From positions 62,001-126,000 of the forward strand of contig NZ_JAPZQK010000002.1 in assembly GCF_027530345.1 (NCBI RefSeq): a DNA stretch of 64,000 nucleotides, read 5' to 3'. The stretch comes from Silanimonas sp. Its GTDB lineage: Bacteria; Pseudomonadota; Gammaproteobacteria; Xanthomonadales; Xanthomonadaceae. Position numbers and translations under genes: made by a program. The notes under the pieces were generated by a model. That model made no database searches. It saw only the letters and a program-made list of their open reading frames with translations, and was not told the origin of the DNA. Shown here piece by piece: positions 38,098-53,809 of the stretch (positions are counted from its first letter, which is position 1; every line of letters begins with the position of its first letter).

Positions 38098-39492
38098 TCA
38101 GTCCGTGGCTTGCTCGAGCGCTTCCGACAGCCGCTCGACACCGATCACTTCCATCTCGCCGACGCGACCGGATTTCGGCGCATTGGCTTTCGGCACCACG
38201 GCGCGCTTGAAGCCGTGCGTCGAAGCTTCCTTCAGGCGTTCCTCGCCATTCGGCACCGGCCGCAATTCGCCGGATAGACCAACTTCGCCGAACGCGATGG
38301 TCTTCTCAGGCAGCGGGCGATCGCGCAACGAGCTGAGCACCGCAAGCAGCACCGGCAGATCGGCGGCGGTTTCCTGCACGCGGATGCCGCCGACGACGTT
38401 GACGAACACATCCTGGTCGAACACGCCGACGCCGCCGTGGCGATGCAGCACGGCCAGCAGCATGGCCAAGCGGTTCTGCTCGAGGCCGAGGGCAACGCGG
38501 CGCGGATTGGCGAGCGGGGATTGATCGACGAGGGCCTGCACTTCGACCAGGAGCGGCCGCGTGCCTTCGCGCGTGACCATCACCGCGCTGCCGGGCTGCG
38601 GCAAGCGCGCGCCGGACAGGAAGATCGCCGAAGGGTTCGACACCTCGCGCAGGCCCTTGTCGCCCATCGCGAACACGCCGAGCTCGTTGACGGCGCCGAA
38701 GCGGTTCTTGAAGGCGCGGAGCACGCGGAAGCGGCTGCCGGCCTCGCCTTCGAAATAGAGGACGGCGTCGACCATGTGTTCCAGCACGCGGGGGCCGGCG
38801 ATGCCGCCTTCTTTGGTGACGTGGCCGACGAGGAACACGGCCGTGCCGGTTTCCTTGGCGAAGCGCACCAGTTTCGCCGCGCTCTCGCGCACCTGGCTCA
38901 CCGAGCCGGGCGCCGCGGTGAGCAGTTCCGACCACAGCGTCTGGATGGAGTCGGCGATCATCAGCCGCGGCTTGGCCTGCGCCGCCTGCGAGAGAATGCG
39001 CTCGACGCAGGTCTCGGCAAGCGCCTGCACGCCGTCGATGCCGAGGCCGAGGCGCTGCGCGCGCCCCGCGACCTGGGAGAGGCTCTCCTCACCGGTGACG
39101 TAGAGGCCCGGCACCCGCGCGGCCATGGCCGAAATGGCCTGCAGCAGCAGGGTCGATTTTCCGATGCCCGGGTCGCCGCCCACCAGCACCACCGAGCCTT
39201 CGACGAGCCCGCCACCGAGCACGCGGTCCAGTTCGCCGATGCCGGTGGACACGCGGGACTCGGCCTCGTGCTTCACCGATGCCAACGGCGTGATGCGGGC
39301 CTGCTCCGGCGCGCCGGCCCAGTTCCCGTGGCGGGGATTCGACTTCGCCGCTGCCGGCTCGACAACGATCTCCGACAGCGTGTTCCACGCGCCGCAGGCT
39401 TCGCACTGCCCCTGCCACTTCGAGTAACTCGCACCGCAATCGGTGCAGACGTAGGCCGTCTTCGCCTTGGACTTGCTGCCGGTAACCGCCAC
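38098..39492 (-). CDS. radA: DNA repair protein RadA
   Basis: YVCTDCGASYSKWQGQCEACGAWNTL; GGDPGIGKSTLLLQ; KNRFG; GTG start inferred. Confidence 0.97.
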   Translation of the reverse strand: MAVTGSKSKAKTAYVCTDCGASYSKWQGQCEACGAWNTLSEIVVEPAAAKSNPRHGNWAGAPEQARITPLASVKHEAESRVSTGIGELDRVLGGGLVEGSVVLVGGDPGIGKSTLLLQAISAMAARVPGLYVTGEESLSQVAGRAQRLGLGIDGVQALAETCVERILSQAAQAKPRLMIADSIQTLWSELLTAAPGSVSQVRESAAKLVRFAKETGTAVFLVGHVTKEGGIAGPRVLEHMVDAVLYFEGEAGSRFRVLRAFKNRFGAVNELGVFAMGDKGLREVSNPSAIFLSGARLPQPGSAVMVTREGTRPLLVEVQALVDQSPLANPRRVALGLEQNRLAMLLAVLHRHGGVGVFDQDVFVNVVGGIRVQETAADLPVLLAVLSSLRDRPLPEKTIAFGEVGLSGELRPVPNGEERLKEASTHGFKRAVVPKANAPKSGRVGEMEVIGVERLSEALEQATD

Positions 39493-39563
39493 GCCGATGC
39501 TCCTTGGATCAGAACGCCAGATTGCCATGCGCGGGTCGCAGGGCACGAGACGCCGCGCGAAGC

Positions 39564-40658
39564 CTAGGGGGCTGCCTTCGACAGTTCCATCAGGAAGGCA
39601 TCGCGCTCCGCATCGGAGATCGGCGTGAGCGGTGCACCGAATTCATCCTTGAGCGCAGCGGCGAAGGCCTGCGCCCAGTGCGCGTTCAGCACAGTGCCGG
39701 CATGGCCATCGGCGAGATAGAGATGCGCGAGACCATCGTCCTCGCCAAAGGCCGCGGACCAGGCCACGGTCCCGCCCGCATCGCGCACGGGGATCCCGCG
39801 ATAGGCCGGACGGCCGTCGTCGGAACGCGCACCGACCAGGCCGCGATAGAAGGCCCGGTCGTCAAAGAAAGCGCGATTCGGCAACGATGCGGCCCGCGCA
39901 CGCAATCCGTCGTCGAAGCGATCCAGCATCGCGGCGATACGCCGACGCGCCTCGGGATCGCGGTAGTCGTCGCGCCAACGTGGCCAGTCGACGTTGTCCA
40001 GCACACCGACCAGCAACACGTTCAGTTCCGGCTGCACGTCCGCCAGCTGGCGCAGGGCGAGATCGATGGATGCGAGGCAGGCGTCGACGCGGCGACGATT
40101 GGCGTCGCTGTCACCCTCGCGGGCAAAGGCGTCGAGCGCTTCGCCGGTACCGAGGTCGTTGATGCCGATGCGAACGACGACGACGCCAGTGCGCCACGCT
40201 TCGGGCTGCACCGCCACGCGCTCGGCCAGGCGTGGGGCCTGCCGCCCCGGGCCCTCGACGAGGTCGGCGCAACGCGCGCCCGACCAGGCGTAGTTGAACT
40301 CGTGGTCCTGCTTGCGCGGCGAGCGACGATCGACGCCCAGCCATCCGAGCGGCGCCGCCCATCGGCCGCGAAGGCCCCATTCGCCCCATCCACCGGGGTC
40401 GATTTCGTCGCCACGAAGCCGGACGAGGACTTCGGTCCACTGCAGGGTCGTCGCACGCTGGAGGCCGCCACGCTCGGAACCCGACTCGGCGAACGTGACG
40501 CGGTCCTGGTAGGCATGGGAATCGGAATCGCCCAGCACCGCGAACGGCACGCGATCGGCCGACGGCGACGGTCCGTAGGGGCCCGCACAGCCAACCAGCA
40601 ATGCGGACAACAGGAGAGCGGCGGGAAGCGCGTGTACCGTGCGACGGAAGAAGCCCAT
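39564..40658 (-). CDS. SGNH/GDSL-hydrolase-like lipoprotein
   Basis: Lipobox-like LLSALLVGCAG; VLGDSDSHAYQD and RIGINDLG motifs; terminal DGHAGTVLNAHWAQAF. Confidence 0.7.
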   Translation of the reverse strand: MGFFRRTVHALPAALLLSALLVGCAGPYGPSPSADRVPFAVLGDSDSHAYQDRVTFAESGSERGGLQRATTLQWTEVLVRLRGDEIDPGGWGEWGLRGRWAAPLGWLGVDRRSPRKQDHEFNYAWSGARCADLVEGPGRQAPRLAERVAVQPEAWRTGVVVVRIGINDLGTGEALDAFAREGDSDANRRRVDACLASIDLALRQLADVQPELNVLLVGVLDNVDWPRWRDDYRDPEARRRIAAMLDRFDDGLRARAASLPNRAFFDDRAFYRGLVGARSDDGRPAYRGIPVRDAGGTVAWSAAFGEDDGLAHLYLADGHAGTVLNAHWAQAFAAALKDEFGAPLTPISDAERDAFLMELSKAAP

Positions 40659-40691
40659 CGGGTTCCGTTGGACGCGCTGGAGGGGGGCTGA

Positions 40692-40767
40692 TGGTGCCGG
40701 AGAAGGGACTCGAACCCCCGACCTACGCATTACGAATGCGCCGCTCTACCAACTGAGCTACACCGGC
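40692..40767 (-). tRNA. tRNA-Thr(CGT)
   Basis: Anticodon loop TTCGTAA, GCCGGTG/CTCCGGC acceptor, CCA encoded. Confidence 0.94.
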
Positions 40768-40804
40768 ATCAGACGCGGGATTTTAGGGGGCCGTGGGGCC
40801 GCGG

Positions 40805-41761
40805 TCAATCGACCAGGCTGATGCGGAGTTCCTTGGGCAGGGCGAAGACCACGTCCTCGGGCTTGCCGGAAAGCTCCGTCGCCGCCCCACCGCCCAGTTC
40901 AGCCAGTCGCGCGATCACGCCCTGAACCAGCAGTTCAGGTGCGGATGCACCGGCTGTGACGCCCACGCAGCGCTTGCCGTCGACCCAGCGCGGATCGACA
41001 TGCTCCGCCCCGTCGATGAGGTAGGCCTCGACGCCGTTCTTCTCGGCCAGCTCCCGCAAGCGGTTCGAATTCGAGCTGCTCGGGCTGCCGACCACGAGGA
41101 TCAGGTCGCAGCGCGCTGCCAGGTCACGCACGGCGTCCTGGCGATTCTGCGTGGCGTAGCAGATGTCGTCGTGGCGCGGGCCCTGCATGGCCGGGAAGCG
41201 CCGCTGCAGCGTGGCGATGATGTCCTTGGTGTCGTCGACCGACAGCGTCGTCTGCGTGGTGAACGCCACGTTGTCGGGCTGGGCGATGGCGATGCGCTCC
41301 GCCTGCTCGACGTCCTCGACCAGGTAGATCGAGCCCGTACCGGCTTCCTTGCGCCACTGCCCCATCGTGCCCTCGACCTCGACGTGGCCGGCATGCCCGA
41401 TCAGCACGACATCGCGACCCGCGCGGCAATGCCGCGTGACTTCGATGTGGACCTTGGTCACCAGCGGACAGGTCGCGTCGAACACCTTGAAGCCGCGCTC
41501 GGCGGCCTCGTTGCGCACCGCCTGCGACACGCCGTGGGCACTGAAGATCAGGGTGGCTCCGGACGGCACGTCGGCGAGGTCCTCGATGAACACCGCACCC
41601 TTGGCCCGCAGGTCCTCCACCACGAACCTGTTGTGGACGACCTCGTGACGGACGTAGATCGGCGCACCGAGCTGCTGGAGCGCCCGGTCCACGATCTCGA
41701 TCGCGCGGTCGACGCCGGCGCAGAAACCGCGAGGATTCGCGAGCAGGACGTCGAAGCTCAT
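40805..41761 (-). CDS. ispH: 4-hydroxy-3-methylbut-2-enyl diphosphate reductase
   Basis: [43 protein letters not shown]. Confidence 0.98.
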   Translation of the reverse strand: MSFDVLLANPRGFCAGVDRAIEIVDRALQQLGAPIYVRHEVVHNRFVVEDLRAKGAVFIEDLADVPSGATLIFSAHGVSQAVRNEAAERGFKVFDATCPLVTKVHIEVTRHCRAGRDVVLIGHAGHVEVEGTMGQWRKEAGTGSIYLVEDVEQAERIAIAQPDNVAFTTQTTLSVDDTKDIIATLQRRFPAMQGPRHDDICYATQNRQDAVRDLAARCDLILVVGSPSSSNSNRLRELAEKNGVEAYLIDGAEHVDPRWVDGKRCVGVTAGASAPELLVQGVIARLAELGGGAATELSGKPEDVVFALPKELRISLVD

Positions 41762-42279
41762 TTCCGTTCCCCGCTGAAGAAACTGGCGATCACGAGCAGC
41801 ACCGCACCGGCAACGATCGCCGAGTCGGCCACGTTGAACACGGGCCAGCTGCGCTCACCCCAATACCAGTGGATGAAGTCCACGACATAGCCGAAGCGCA
41901 CGCGATCGATGAGATTGCCCAGTGCACCGCCGATGATGAGCGCGAACGGCAGGGCCTCGTGCCAATGGCCGCGCGGCAGTTTGCGGAGCCAATGCACCAG
42001 CAGGCCGCTGATGCCGATGGCCAGCGCGCTGAAGAACCAGCGCTGCCAGCCCGACGCCCCGGCGAGGAAACTGAAAGCCGCGCCGTGGTTCTTCGCCAGC
42101 TGCCATTCCCAGAAGCCGTCGATGACGGGGATCGTGGGGCCGCCGTACTCGAGGATGGACAGGAAGTAGAGCTTGCTGGCCTGGTCGAGGACGATGACGA
42201 CGGCGGACAGCCACAGCCATGCCAGCGCATTGGGGCCGGCGAGCGCCGAGGTCGCGGCGTTGGAGGTCGGAACGGTCAC
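41758..42279 (-). CDS. lspA: Lipoprotein signal peptidase
   Basis: Four TM segments; [31 protein letters not shown]. Confidence 0.97.
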   Translation of the reverse strand: MTVPTSNAATSALAGPNALAWLWLSAVVIVLDQASKLYFLSILEYGGPTIPVIDGFWEWQLAKNHGAAFSFLAGASGWQRWFFSALAIGISGLLVHWLRKLPRGHWHEALPFALIIGGALGNLIDRVRFGYVVDFIHWYWGERSWPVFNVADSAIVAGAVLLVIASFFSGERK

Positions 42280-42288
42280 GGGCGGCGA

Positions 42289-45168
42289 TCAGAAGAAGCG
42301 GCGGTCTTCGCCCGCGCCGTCGACGTTGTCGACGCAGCGGCCGCAGAGCTCGGGATGGTCGGCGTGGGTGCCGACGTCATGGCGGTAGTGCCAGCATCGC
42401 ACGCACTTCGCCGCACCGCTGGCCACGGCGCGGACGAAGGCCCCGGCCACGCCATCGGCGGCGACCGCCTCGGCGGGCTTGGCCGCGACCGGGTGCAGAC
42501 GCAGCTCGCTGGTGATGAACAGGAAGCGGAGTTCGTCGGCGACGGGCGCCAGCGTCGCGAGCGTGGCGTCGTCGACGTACAGGTCGACTTCGGCCTCGAG
42601 CGAGGCGCCGATCGCACCGCCGGCGCGCATCGGCTCCAGCACCTTGGCCACCGCCTCGCGCAGCGCCAGCAGCGCGGCGAAGGTCTCCTTCGAGAGCGCA
42701 CCGCCCGCAGGCAGGGCATCGAGGTCGGTACGCCAGGTGGCGAACAGCACGTGGGCCTCGCGCGCACCCGGCAGGTGCTGCCAGAGCTCGTCGGCGGTGA
42801 AGCTCAGGATCGGCGCGATCCAGCGCGTGAGCGCGTGGGCGATGCGGAACATCGCCGACTGCGCCGAGCGGCGGCCGCGGCTGTCCACCGGCATGGTGTA
42901 CAGGCGGTCCTTGGTGACATCGAGGTACAGCGCGCCGAGGTCGTTGGTGCAGTAGTTCTGCAGCGCCGCGACGACGGCGGCGAAGTCGTAGCGGGCATAG
43001 GCCGCGGTGATCTCGGCCTGCACCTCGCCGGCGCGGGCCACGGCCTGCGCGTCCAGCCACAGCAGTTCGCCGTTCGGCAGCAGGTGGGTGGCCGGGTCGA
43101 AGCCCGCGAGGTTGCCGAGCAGGAAGCGCGCGGTGTTGCGGATGCGGCGGTAGGCGTCGGCGGTGCGCTTCAGGATGTCGTCGGAAACGGACATCTCGTT
43201 GCGGTAGTCGGTACTGGCCACCCACAGGCGCAGCACGTCGGCACCCATCTGGTCGATGACCTTCTGCGGTTCGACCACGTTGCCGATCGACTTCGACATC
43301 TTCCGGCCCTGCGCATCGACCGTGAAGCCGTGCGTCAGCACCTGGCGGTACGGCGCCACGCCATCCATCGCCACACCGGTGAGCAGCGAGCTCTGGAACC
43401 AGCCGCGGTGTTGGTCGGAGCCTTCGAGGTAGAGATCGGCGGGCTTGCCCAAGCCCTCGTCGGCGCGCGCGGCGAGCACGGCCTCGTGGGTGACGCCGGA
43501 GTCGAACCAGACGTCGAGGATGTCGGTGACTTTCTCGTAGTCGGAGGCTTCGGCGCCGAGCAACTCGGCGGCATCGAGCGCGAACCACGCGTCCACCCCG
43601 CCCTGCTCGATCTTCGCGGCCACGGCGGCCATCAGCTCGGCCGTGCGCGGATGGATCTCGCCGGTGAGGCGGTGCGTGAACAGCGCGATGGGCACGCCCC
43701 AGGTGCGCTGGCGGGAGATGCACCAGTCCGGGCGGCCGTCGACCATGGCACTGATGCGCGCCTCGCCCCAGTCCGGGAACCACTGCACGCCCTTGATCGC
43801 GGCCAGCGCGTCGGCGCGCAGGTTCGCCTGCGTCATCGAGATGAACCACTGTGGCGTGGCGCGGAACGCCACCGGCGTCTTGTGGCGCCAGCAGTGCGGG
43901 TAGCTGTGGTGCAGCTTGCCCGAGGACAGCAGCACGCCGCGGGCGGCAAGCGCGGCGACGATGAGGTCGTTCGCCTTCCACAGATGCGCGCCGGCGATGG
44001 CGACCTCGCCCTCCGGCGTCGGGATCGGCGGCGTGCCGGGCAGGTACAGGCCCTTGCCGTCGACCGGGTTGATCTGCGCGGCGGTGTAGCGATCGGTGAG
44101 CCCGTAGAGCTTGCCGACCACGAAGTCTTCCTGGCCGTGGCCGGGCGCGGTGTGCACCGCACCGGTGCCGTCGTCGGCGGTGACGTGGTCGCCGAGGATC
44201 AGCGGGATCTCGCGCGCGTAGAACGGATGCGCGAGCACGAGGCCCTCGAGCGCACGACCTTCGACGCGACCCAGCACCTTCGCTTCGGCCACGCCGTAGC
44301 GCGCCAGCGCCTTCTCGACCAGCGCCTCGGCCAGCACCAGCAGCACGCGGCGCCCGTCGCGCGCCGGGCCCTCGACCATCGCGTAGCCGAGCTCGGCACC
44401 CAGCGTCACCGCCAGCGAGGCCGGCAGCGTCCAGGGCGTGGTGGTCCAGATCGGCACCGCGACGATGGCATCCTCGGCGTCGACGCCGAACTTGGCGGCG
44501 AGCGCCTTCGGATCCTTCGCGTCGTAGGCGACGTCGACCATCGGCGAGGTCTTGTCGGCGTACTCGATCTCGGCTTCGGCCAGCGCCGAACCGCAATCGA
44601 AGCACCAGTGCACGGGCTTCGCGCCGCGCACGAGGTGGCCGCGGTCGACGATCTTCGCCAAGGCGCGGACCATGTCGGCCTCGAAGCGGAAGTCCATCGT
44701 GCGATAGGGGTGGTCCCAGTCGCCGAGGACGCCAAGGCGCTGGAAATCGCGCGACTGGCCGGCGATCTGCTCGGCGGCGTACTCGCGGCACTTCTGCCGG
44801 AACGCGGCGGCGTCGAGCTTGTCGCCCACCTTGCCGAACTTCTTCTCGACGGCGAGTTCGATCGGCAGGCCGTGGCAGTCCCAGCCCGGCACATAGGGCG
44901 CGTCGAAGCCGGCCAGCAGCTTCGACTTCACGACGAGATCCTTGAGGATCTTGTTGACCGCGTGGCCGATGTGGATGTTGCCGTTGGCGTAGGGCGGGCC
45001 ATCGTGCAGCACGAAGCGCGGGCGGCCGGCGGCATTCGCGCGCACCTGGTCGTACAGACGGCCATCCTGCCAGCGCTGCAGCGTGGCGGGCTCGCGCTTC
45101 GGCAGGTCGCCGCGCATCGGGAAGGCCGTGTCCGGCAGCGAGATGGTGCTCTTGTAGTCGATGCTCAC
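42289..45168 (-). CDS. ileS: Isoleucyl-tRNA synthetase
   Basis: [41 protein letters not shown]-terminal zinc motif. Confidence 0.98.
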   Translation of the reverse strand: MSIDYKSTISLPDTAFPMRGDLPKREPATLQRWQDGRLYDQVRANAAGRPRFVLHDGPPYANGNIHIGHAVNKILKDLVVKSKLLAGFDAPYVPGWDCHGLPIELAVEKKFGKVGDKLDAAAFRQKCREYAAEQIAGQSRDFQRLGVLGDWDHPYRTMDFRFEADMVRALAKIVDRGHLVRGAKPVHWCFDCGSALAEAEIEYADKTSPMVDVAYDAKDPKALAAKFGVDAEDAIVAVPIWTTTPWTLPASLAVTLGAELGYAMVEGPARDGRRVLLVLAEALVEKALARYGVAEAKVLGRVEGRALEGLVLAHPFYAREIPLILGDHVTADDGTGAVHTAPGHGQEDFVVGKLYGLTDRYTAAQINPVDGKGLYLPGTPPIPTPEGEVAIAGAHLWKANDLIVAALAARGVLLSSGKLHHSYPHCWRHKTPVAFRATPQWFISMTQANLRADALAAIKGVQWFPDWGEARISAMVDGRPDWCISRQRTWGVPIALFTHRLTGEIHPRTAELMAAVAAKIEQGGVDAWFALDAAELLGAEASDYEKVTDILDVWFDSGVTHEAVLAARADEGLGKPADLYLEGSDQHRGWFQSSLLTGVAMDGVAPYRQVLTHGFTVDAQGRKMSKSIGNVVEPQKVIDQMGADVLRLWVASTDYRNEMSVSDDILKRTADAYRRIRNTARFLLGNLAGFDPATHLLPNGELLWLDAQAVARAGEVQAEITAAYARYDFAAVVAALQNYCTNDLGALYLDVTKDRLYTMPVDSRGRRSAQSAMFRIAHALTRWIAPILSFTADELWQHLPGAREAHVLFATWRTDLDALPAGGALSKETFAALLALREAVAKVLEPMRAGGAIGASLEAEVDLYVDDATLATLAPVADELRFLFITSELRLHPVAAKPAEAVAADGVAGAFVRAVASGAAKCVRCWHYRHDVGTHADHPELCGRCVDNVDGAGEDRRFF

Positions 45169-46139
45169 GGCGTCGTCAGGCTCAAGGAATGGGGATGGCC
45201 GGCCTTCGGGAGGCCGGCGAGGATCGCGCGCGCTTGCGCCGAATCGCGATCCATCTGTTCGATCAGGGCGGGCAGGCCGTCGAACTTCAGCTCGTCGCGC
45301 AGCTTGGCCACGAACTCGACGCTCAGGCGCTTGCCGTAGAGATCGCCGTTGAAGTCGAACAGGTGCGCTTCAAGCAGCGGCTCCTTGCCATTCACCGTGG
45401 GCCGCGTGCCGAGGCTGGAGACGCTCGGCATCGGCTGGTCGCCGACGCCGTGCACCCAAGTGGCGAAGATGCCGTGCATCGGCGGGCGCTTGCCGCCGAA
45501 ACGCAGGTTCGCCGTCGGGTAGCCCAGCGTTCGGCCGAGCTGCTTGCCGCGCACCACGCGGCCGGGGATGGCGTACGGCCGCCCCAGCAACACCGCGGCG
45601 CGGTCGAGTTCCGCATTCGCCAGCGCGGCGCGCACAGCGGTGCTGGAGACGCGCTCTCCGGCGTCCTCCACCAGCGGCAACGCATGGGTGGCGAAGCCGA
45701 GCTCGGCGCCCATCCGCTGCAGCAGCGCGACATCGCCGCCGCGACGGTGGCCGAAGCGGAAATCGGGCCCCACCCACACCTCGCGGGCGTGCAGCTTCGC
45801 GACTAGGACGGCGCGGACGAAGTCCTCGGCGGCCATCGCCACCATCGCCGGGTTGAAGCGCAGCAGGCCGATGACATCGACCTCGAACGCCTGCAGGCCG
45901 GCGATCTTCGCGGCAGGCAGGATCAAGCGCGCCGGCGGCTCCGGGGCCATGAAGAACTCGCGCGGCAGCGGCTCGAAGCTCAGCACCACGAGCGGCAGGC
46001 CGAGCTCGCGCGCACGGGCGCGGGCGCGGCCGATCAGCGCCTGATGACCCCGATGCAGGCCGTCGAACGCACCGATGCAGACCACGCTGCCGGCGGGGGT
46101 GGGCGACGCGCCCCCGATGTCACGGAACAGCAGGCTCAT
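45165..46139 (-). CDS. ribF: Bifunctional riboflavin kinase/FAD synthetase
   Basis: [34 protein letters not shown]. Confidence 0.96.
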   Translation of the reverse strand: MSLLFRDIGGASPTPAGSVVCIGAFDGLHRGHQALIGRARARARELGLPLVVLSFEPLPREFFMAPEPPARLILPAAKIAGLQAFEVDVIGLLRFNPAMVAMAAEDFVRAVLVAKLHAREVWVGPDFRFGHRRGGDVALLQRMGAELGFATHALPLVEDAGERVSSTAVRAALANAELDRAAVLLGRPYAIPGRVVRGKQLGRTLGYPTANLRFGGKRPPMHGIFATWVHGVGDQPMPSVSSLGTRPTVNGKEPLLEAHLFDFNGDLYGKRLSVEFVAKLRDELKFDGLPALIEQMDRDSAQARAILAGLPKAGHPHSLSLTTP

Positions 46140-46160
46140 AAGCCGCCGAGTATAGCGGCC

Positions 46161-47720
46161 TCAGTGGGCCCAGACCTGCCGCGGACGGATGCCCAGCGCC
46201 AGCAGCGACAGGGCGTACACACCGGCACCGGCGGCGACGCAGCCCAGCACGGCCGCGATCCTCGGCCACTCGGCCATGGCGGTGAAATCACCGAGCCAGC
46301 TGCGCAGGGCGCCCAAGGCGAGGGCCATCAGTGCGGCGGCCAACAGGACCTGCAACAGGTAACGCCCCCAGCCCGGCTGGGTCCGGTAGAGGCCATCGCG
46401 ATGCAACCATGCCCAGAGCAGCGCCGCGTTCGCGATGCCGGCCAGCGCGGTAGCCAGCGCGATGCCCGCGTGCGCCCCGTGGACGCCGTATTGCCAGAGC
46501 GGCGTGGTGATCGCCGCGGTCAGCCCGATGTTGATGAACACCGTCGCGACGGCCGCGCGCATCGGCGTCTTCGTGTCCGAGCGCGAGAAAAACGCGGGAA
46601 GCAGCACTTTCGTCAGCATGAAGGCGGGCACGGCGATCGCCGTCGCCGACAGCGCGAGGCCGGTCATCTTCGCGTCGTCGGCCGAAAACGCGCCGCGCTG
46701 GAACATCGCCGAGGCCAGGGGTTCGGCCAGCATCAGCAGGCCGACGCCGGCCGGGACGCCGGCCAGCAGGACCATCCGCAGCCCCCAGTCGATCGCCTTG
46801 GCGTAGCCCTCGGCATCGCCGGCCGCGTGGCGGGAACTGAGGTGCGGGAGGATCACCGTGCCGATCGCCACCCCGAACAGGCCGAGCGGGAACTCGCTGA
46901 GCCGGTCGGCGTTGTACAGCCAAGTCTGGCTGCCGGTGACGAGCAGCGAGGCGAAGATGGTGCCGACGATCAGGTTGAGCTGCGCCACAGAGGAAGAGAA
47001 CAGCGTCGGCAGCATCAGGGCCCCGACCTTGCGCACCGCCGGATGGCGGAAATCGAGGCGGAAACGCGGCCTTGCCCCGATCCGACCCAACGCCGGCCAC
47101 AGCAGGGCGAACTGCAGCACGCCCGCCAGCAGCACGCCCCAGGCCAAAGCCATCGGCGGCACCTCGAACAGCGGCGCCAGCGCCAGCATCGCCGCGATCA
47201 TCGCGACGTTGTGCAGCACCGGAGTCACCGCCGCCAAACCGAACCGGCCATGGCTGTTCAGCACCGCGCCGGCGAGCGCCGTCATCGAGATGAACACGAG
47301 GTACGGGAAGGTGATCCGCAGCATCGACGCGATGGCGTCGATCTGGCCTGGCTCGTCGAGCGCCCCGGGGGCGAAGACCGCGGCGATCCAGGGCGCAGCA
47401 AGCATGCCGAGCCCCGCCACGACGATCACGACGGCGCACAGCGCGGCGGCCACATGGTCGAGGAAGTCCCGGACGGCCTCGCGGTCGCCCTGCTCCTTCA
47501 GGGCCGAGTAGGCGGGCACGAAGGCCGACGAAAAGGACCCTTCGGCGAAGATGCGCCGAAGGTAGTTCGGGATCCGGTAGGCGATGACGAAGGCGTCCAT
47601 GGCCGCCGAGGCGCCGAACAGGCTGGCCTGAAGCACGTCGCGGGCGAAGCCGGCGAGGCGAGACAGCAGGGTCATGGCGCTGAAAACCGCGCTGGACCGC
47701 AGCAAAGCGGGCTTCTTCAC
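46161..47720 (-). CDS. murJ: Lipid II flippase MurJ
   Basis: [37 protein letters not shown]; many TM helices; GTG start. Confidence 0.95.
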   Translation of the reverse strand: MKKPALLRSSAVFSAMTLLSRLAGFARDVLQASLFGASAAMDAFVIAYRIPNYLRRIFAEGSFSSAFVPAYSALKEQGDREAVRDFLDHVAAALCAVVIVVAGLGMLAAPWIAAVFAPGALDEPGQIDAIASMLRITFPYLVFISMTALAGAVLNSHGRFGLAAVTPVLHNVAMIAAMLALAPLFEVPPMALAWGVLLAGVLQFALLWPALGRIGARPRFRLDFRHPAVRKVGALMLPTLFSSSVAQLNLIVGTIFASLLVTGSQTWLYNADRLSEFPLGLFGVAIGTVILPHLSSRHAAGDAEGYAKAIDWGLRMVLLAGVPAGVGLLMLAEPLASAMFQRGAFSADDAKMTGLALSATAIAVPAFMLTKVLLPAFFSRSDTKTPMRAAVATVFINIGLTAAITTPLWQYGVHGAHAGIALATALAGIANAALLWAWLHRDGLYRTQPGWGRYLLQVLLAAALMALALGALRSWLGDFTAMAEWPRIAAVLGCVAAGAGVYALSLLALGIRPRQVWAH

Positions 47721-47761
47721 GCCGATTTCCTGAACACTGGGGCCGGAAAGCCGCTTACTTC

Positions 47762-47790
47762 TTGACGCACCAAGGTTTTTCCCCAATACT
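47762..47790 (+). promoter_or_regulatory. Candidate sigma-70 promoter of rpsT
   Basis: TTGACG-17 bp-AATACT in murJ/rpsT divergent region. Confidence 0.7.
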
Positions 47791-47839
47791 CCGCGGTCTT
47801 TCGTGCACCATCTTACCCAGTTTCACGCAGGAGCCGTCC

Positions 47840-48109
47840 GTGGCCAACATCAAGTCCGCCAAGAAGCGCGCCAAGCAGGCCGCTGTTCGCAATGCTCGCA
47901 ACTCGGCCCAGCGCTCGATGCTGCGTACCGCCGTCAAGAAGGTCGTCAAGGCCATCGATGCCAAGGATGCCGCTGCCGCCGAGGCCGCGTTCGCCATCGC
48001 GCAGCCTATCCTCGACCGCTACGCCTCGCGTGGCCTGATCCACAAGAACAAGGCTGCCCGCCACAAGGCCCGCCTGAACGGCCACATCAAGGCCCTCAAG
48101 GCCGCCTGA
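47840..48109 (+). CDS. rpsT: 30S ribosomal protein S20
   Basis: (V)[41 protein letters not shown] start with GGAG upstream. Confidence 0.97.
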   Translation: MANIKSAKKRAKQAAVRNARNSAQRSMLRTAVKKVVKAIDAKDAAAAEAAFAIAQPILDRYASRGLIHKNKAARHKARLNGHIKALKAA

Positions 48110-48153
48110 TCACGGGCGCAGCCTTCCGTGGCCCGCAAGGGCCATGGAACACG

Positions 48154-48180
48154 AAAAAGCCGGCACTGCGCCGGCTTTTT
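48154..48180. terminator. Bidirectional terminator between rpsT and obgE
   Basis: Perfect AAAAAGCCGGC/GCCGGCTTTTT stem, 5-nt loop, convergent genes. Confidence 0.9.
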
Positions 48181-48211
48181 TGTTGTCCTTCGCTGACGGA
48201 AACGGGCGCCG

Positions 48212-49444
<1,233 letters not shown>

Positions 49445-49705
49445 TTACTCGGCGCCGACCACGCTCACGGTGCGGCGCTTGTTGGCGCCCTTCACCGAGA
49501 AATCGACCTTGCCGTCGACCAGCGCGTACAGCGTGTGGTCGCGACCGATGCCGACGCCGGCACCCGGATGGAACTCGGTGCCGCGCTGGCGGACGATGAT
49601 GTTGCCGGCTTCGACGGCCTGGCCACCGAAGATCTTCACACCGAGGTACTTCGGGTTGGAATCGCGGCCGTTACGGGTCGAGCCAACGCCCTTTTTACTT
49701 GCCAT
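49445..49705 (-). CDS. rpmA: 50S ribosomal protein L27
   Basis: [43 protein letters not shown]. Confidence 0.98.
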   Translation of the reverse strand: MASKKGVGSTRNGRDSNPKYLGVKIFGGQAVEAGNIIVRQRGTEFHPGAGVGIGRDHTLYALVDGKVDFSVKGANKRRTVSVVGAE

Positions 49706-49731
49706 GACGTGTTCTCCTTAGGACGGACGGA

Positions 49732-50043
49732 TCAGGCCGAAATGCCGGTGATCTCGAGTTCGGTGAAGTGCTGCCGATGGCCCATCTGCTTGCGATGGTG
49801 CTTGCGGCGGCGGAACTTGACGATGCGGACCTTCTCCAGGCGGCCGTGACCCTTGACGGTCGCGGTGACCTTGGCGCCCGCCACCTTCGGCGCGCCGACG
49901 GTGATCTTCTCACCATCGCCGACCAGGAGGACGTCATTGATTTCGATGTTGGCGCCCGGCTCGGCGTCGATCAGCTCGACGCGGAGGGTTTCGCCCTTCA
50001 TCACGCGGTACTGCTTACCGCCGGTGACGACGACTGCGTACAT
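49732..50043 (-). CDS. rplU: 50S ribosomal protein L21
   Basis: [47 protein letters not shown]. Confidence 0.98.
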   Translation of the reverse strand: MYAVVVTGGKQYRVMKGETLRVELIDAEPGANIEINDVLLVGDGEKITVGAPKVAGAKVTATVKGHGRLEKVRIVKFRRRKHHRKQMGHRQHFTELEITGISA

Positions 50044-50331
50044 GTTGCGATTCCTATGTAGTTCTTCTTAGGGATTCGGCTGCCGGCAAAGCCGTCGGCC
50101 ACCCCTGCGCTGCGCCGGTCGGGCCGGGCTGGACGCAGGGAGTTGGGAAGTATGGGGGAGCGCCCCCGCCCGGCGCAAGCCGCGGATGGGGTTCGTTCAG
50201 GCACGGGTCGCCACGATCGCCAAGGCGCGCGGGCCCTCGCCCACAGCCTTTGGGCGCCATCGCTGGCAGGGTCACGGCCCGGCGACGCGGGAGGGCTAGA
50301 CTAGCCGATTGCCCCTGCGCCCAGACCCTCC

Positions 50332-53303
<2,972 letters not shown>

Positions 53304-53307
<4 letters not shown>

Positions 53308-53696
53308 AGACCGTGTTCGAAATCGCCATGGACGTGCGCTGGGGCGACATGGACGCCTTCAACCACGTGAACAATGCGAGCTACCTCCGCTTCATCGAGG
53401 AGGCGCGCGTGGCCTGGTTCAAGAGCCTCACCGCGGACTGGGCCGCCGTCGACTGCGCGCCGATCCTTGCCGCGGCGACGATGAACTATCGCCGCCCGAT
53501 CGGCTGGCCGGAGCGCCTACGCGTGACATTGCATGCCGAAAAGCTGGGCACCAAGAGCCTCACGCTCGGCCACCGCATCGAGAGCGCCACGCAGGACGGC
53601 GTGCTCTACGCCGACGGCACCACGGTGATGGTCTGGGTCGACAACAGCGGCACGTCGATTCCGCTCCCGGCGGGCATCCGAGCGGCCTGCGAGTAG
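53304..53696 (+). CDS. Acyl-CoA thioesterase (4-hydroxybenzoyl-CoA thioesterase-like hot-dog fold)
   Basis: [29 protein letters not shown]; overlaps uvrA stop by 4 bp. Confidence 0.9.
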
Positions 53697-53729
53697 ACAC
53701 GCGCCGGCCGGCGACAACCCGGGCTGAAC

Positions 53730-53765
53730 ACGAGGCCAAGTCCCAACCCCGGGACTTGGCCTCGT
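53730..53765. repeat. Perfect inverted repeat, 15-bp arms with 6-bp loop
   Basis: ACGAGGCCAAGTCCC-AACCCC-GGGACTTGGCCTCGT; no T-tract. Confidence 0.9.
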
Positions 53766-53809
53766 CCGTTGATGGGCTCACGATCCCACCACCCACGACG
53801 GAGTCCCCC

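Noticed and set aside
41869-45339. 1156-aa plus-strand ORF opposite lspA/ileS
   Set aside because: Longest ORF in the track but antisense to ileS and biased in composition; not credible coding.
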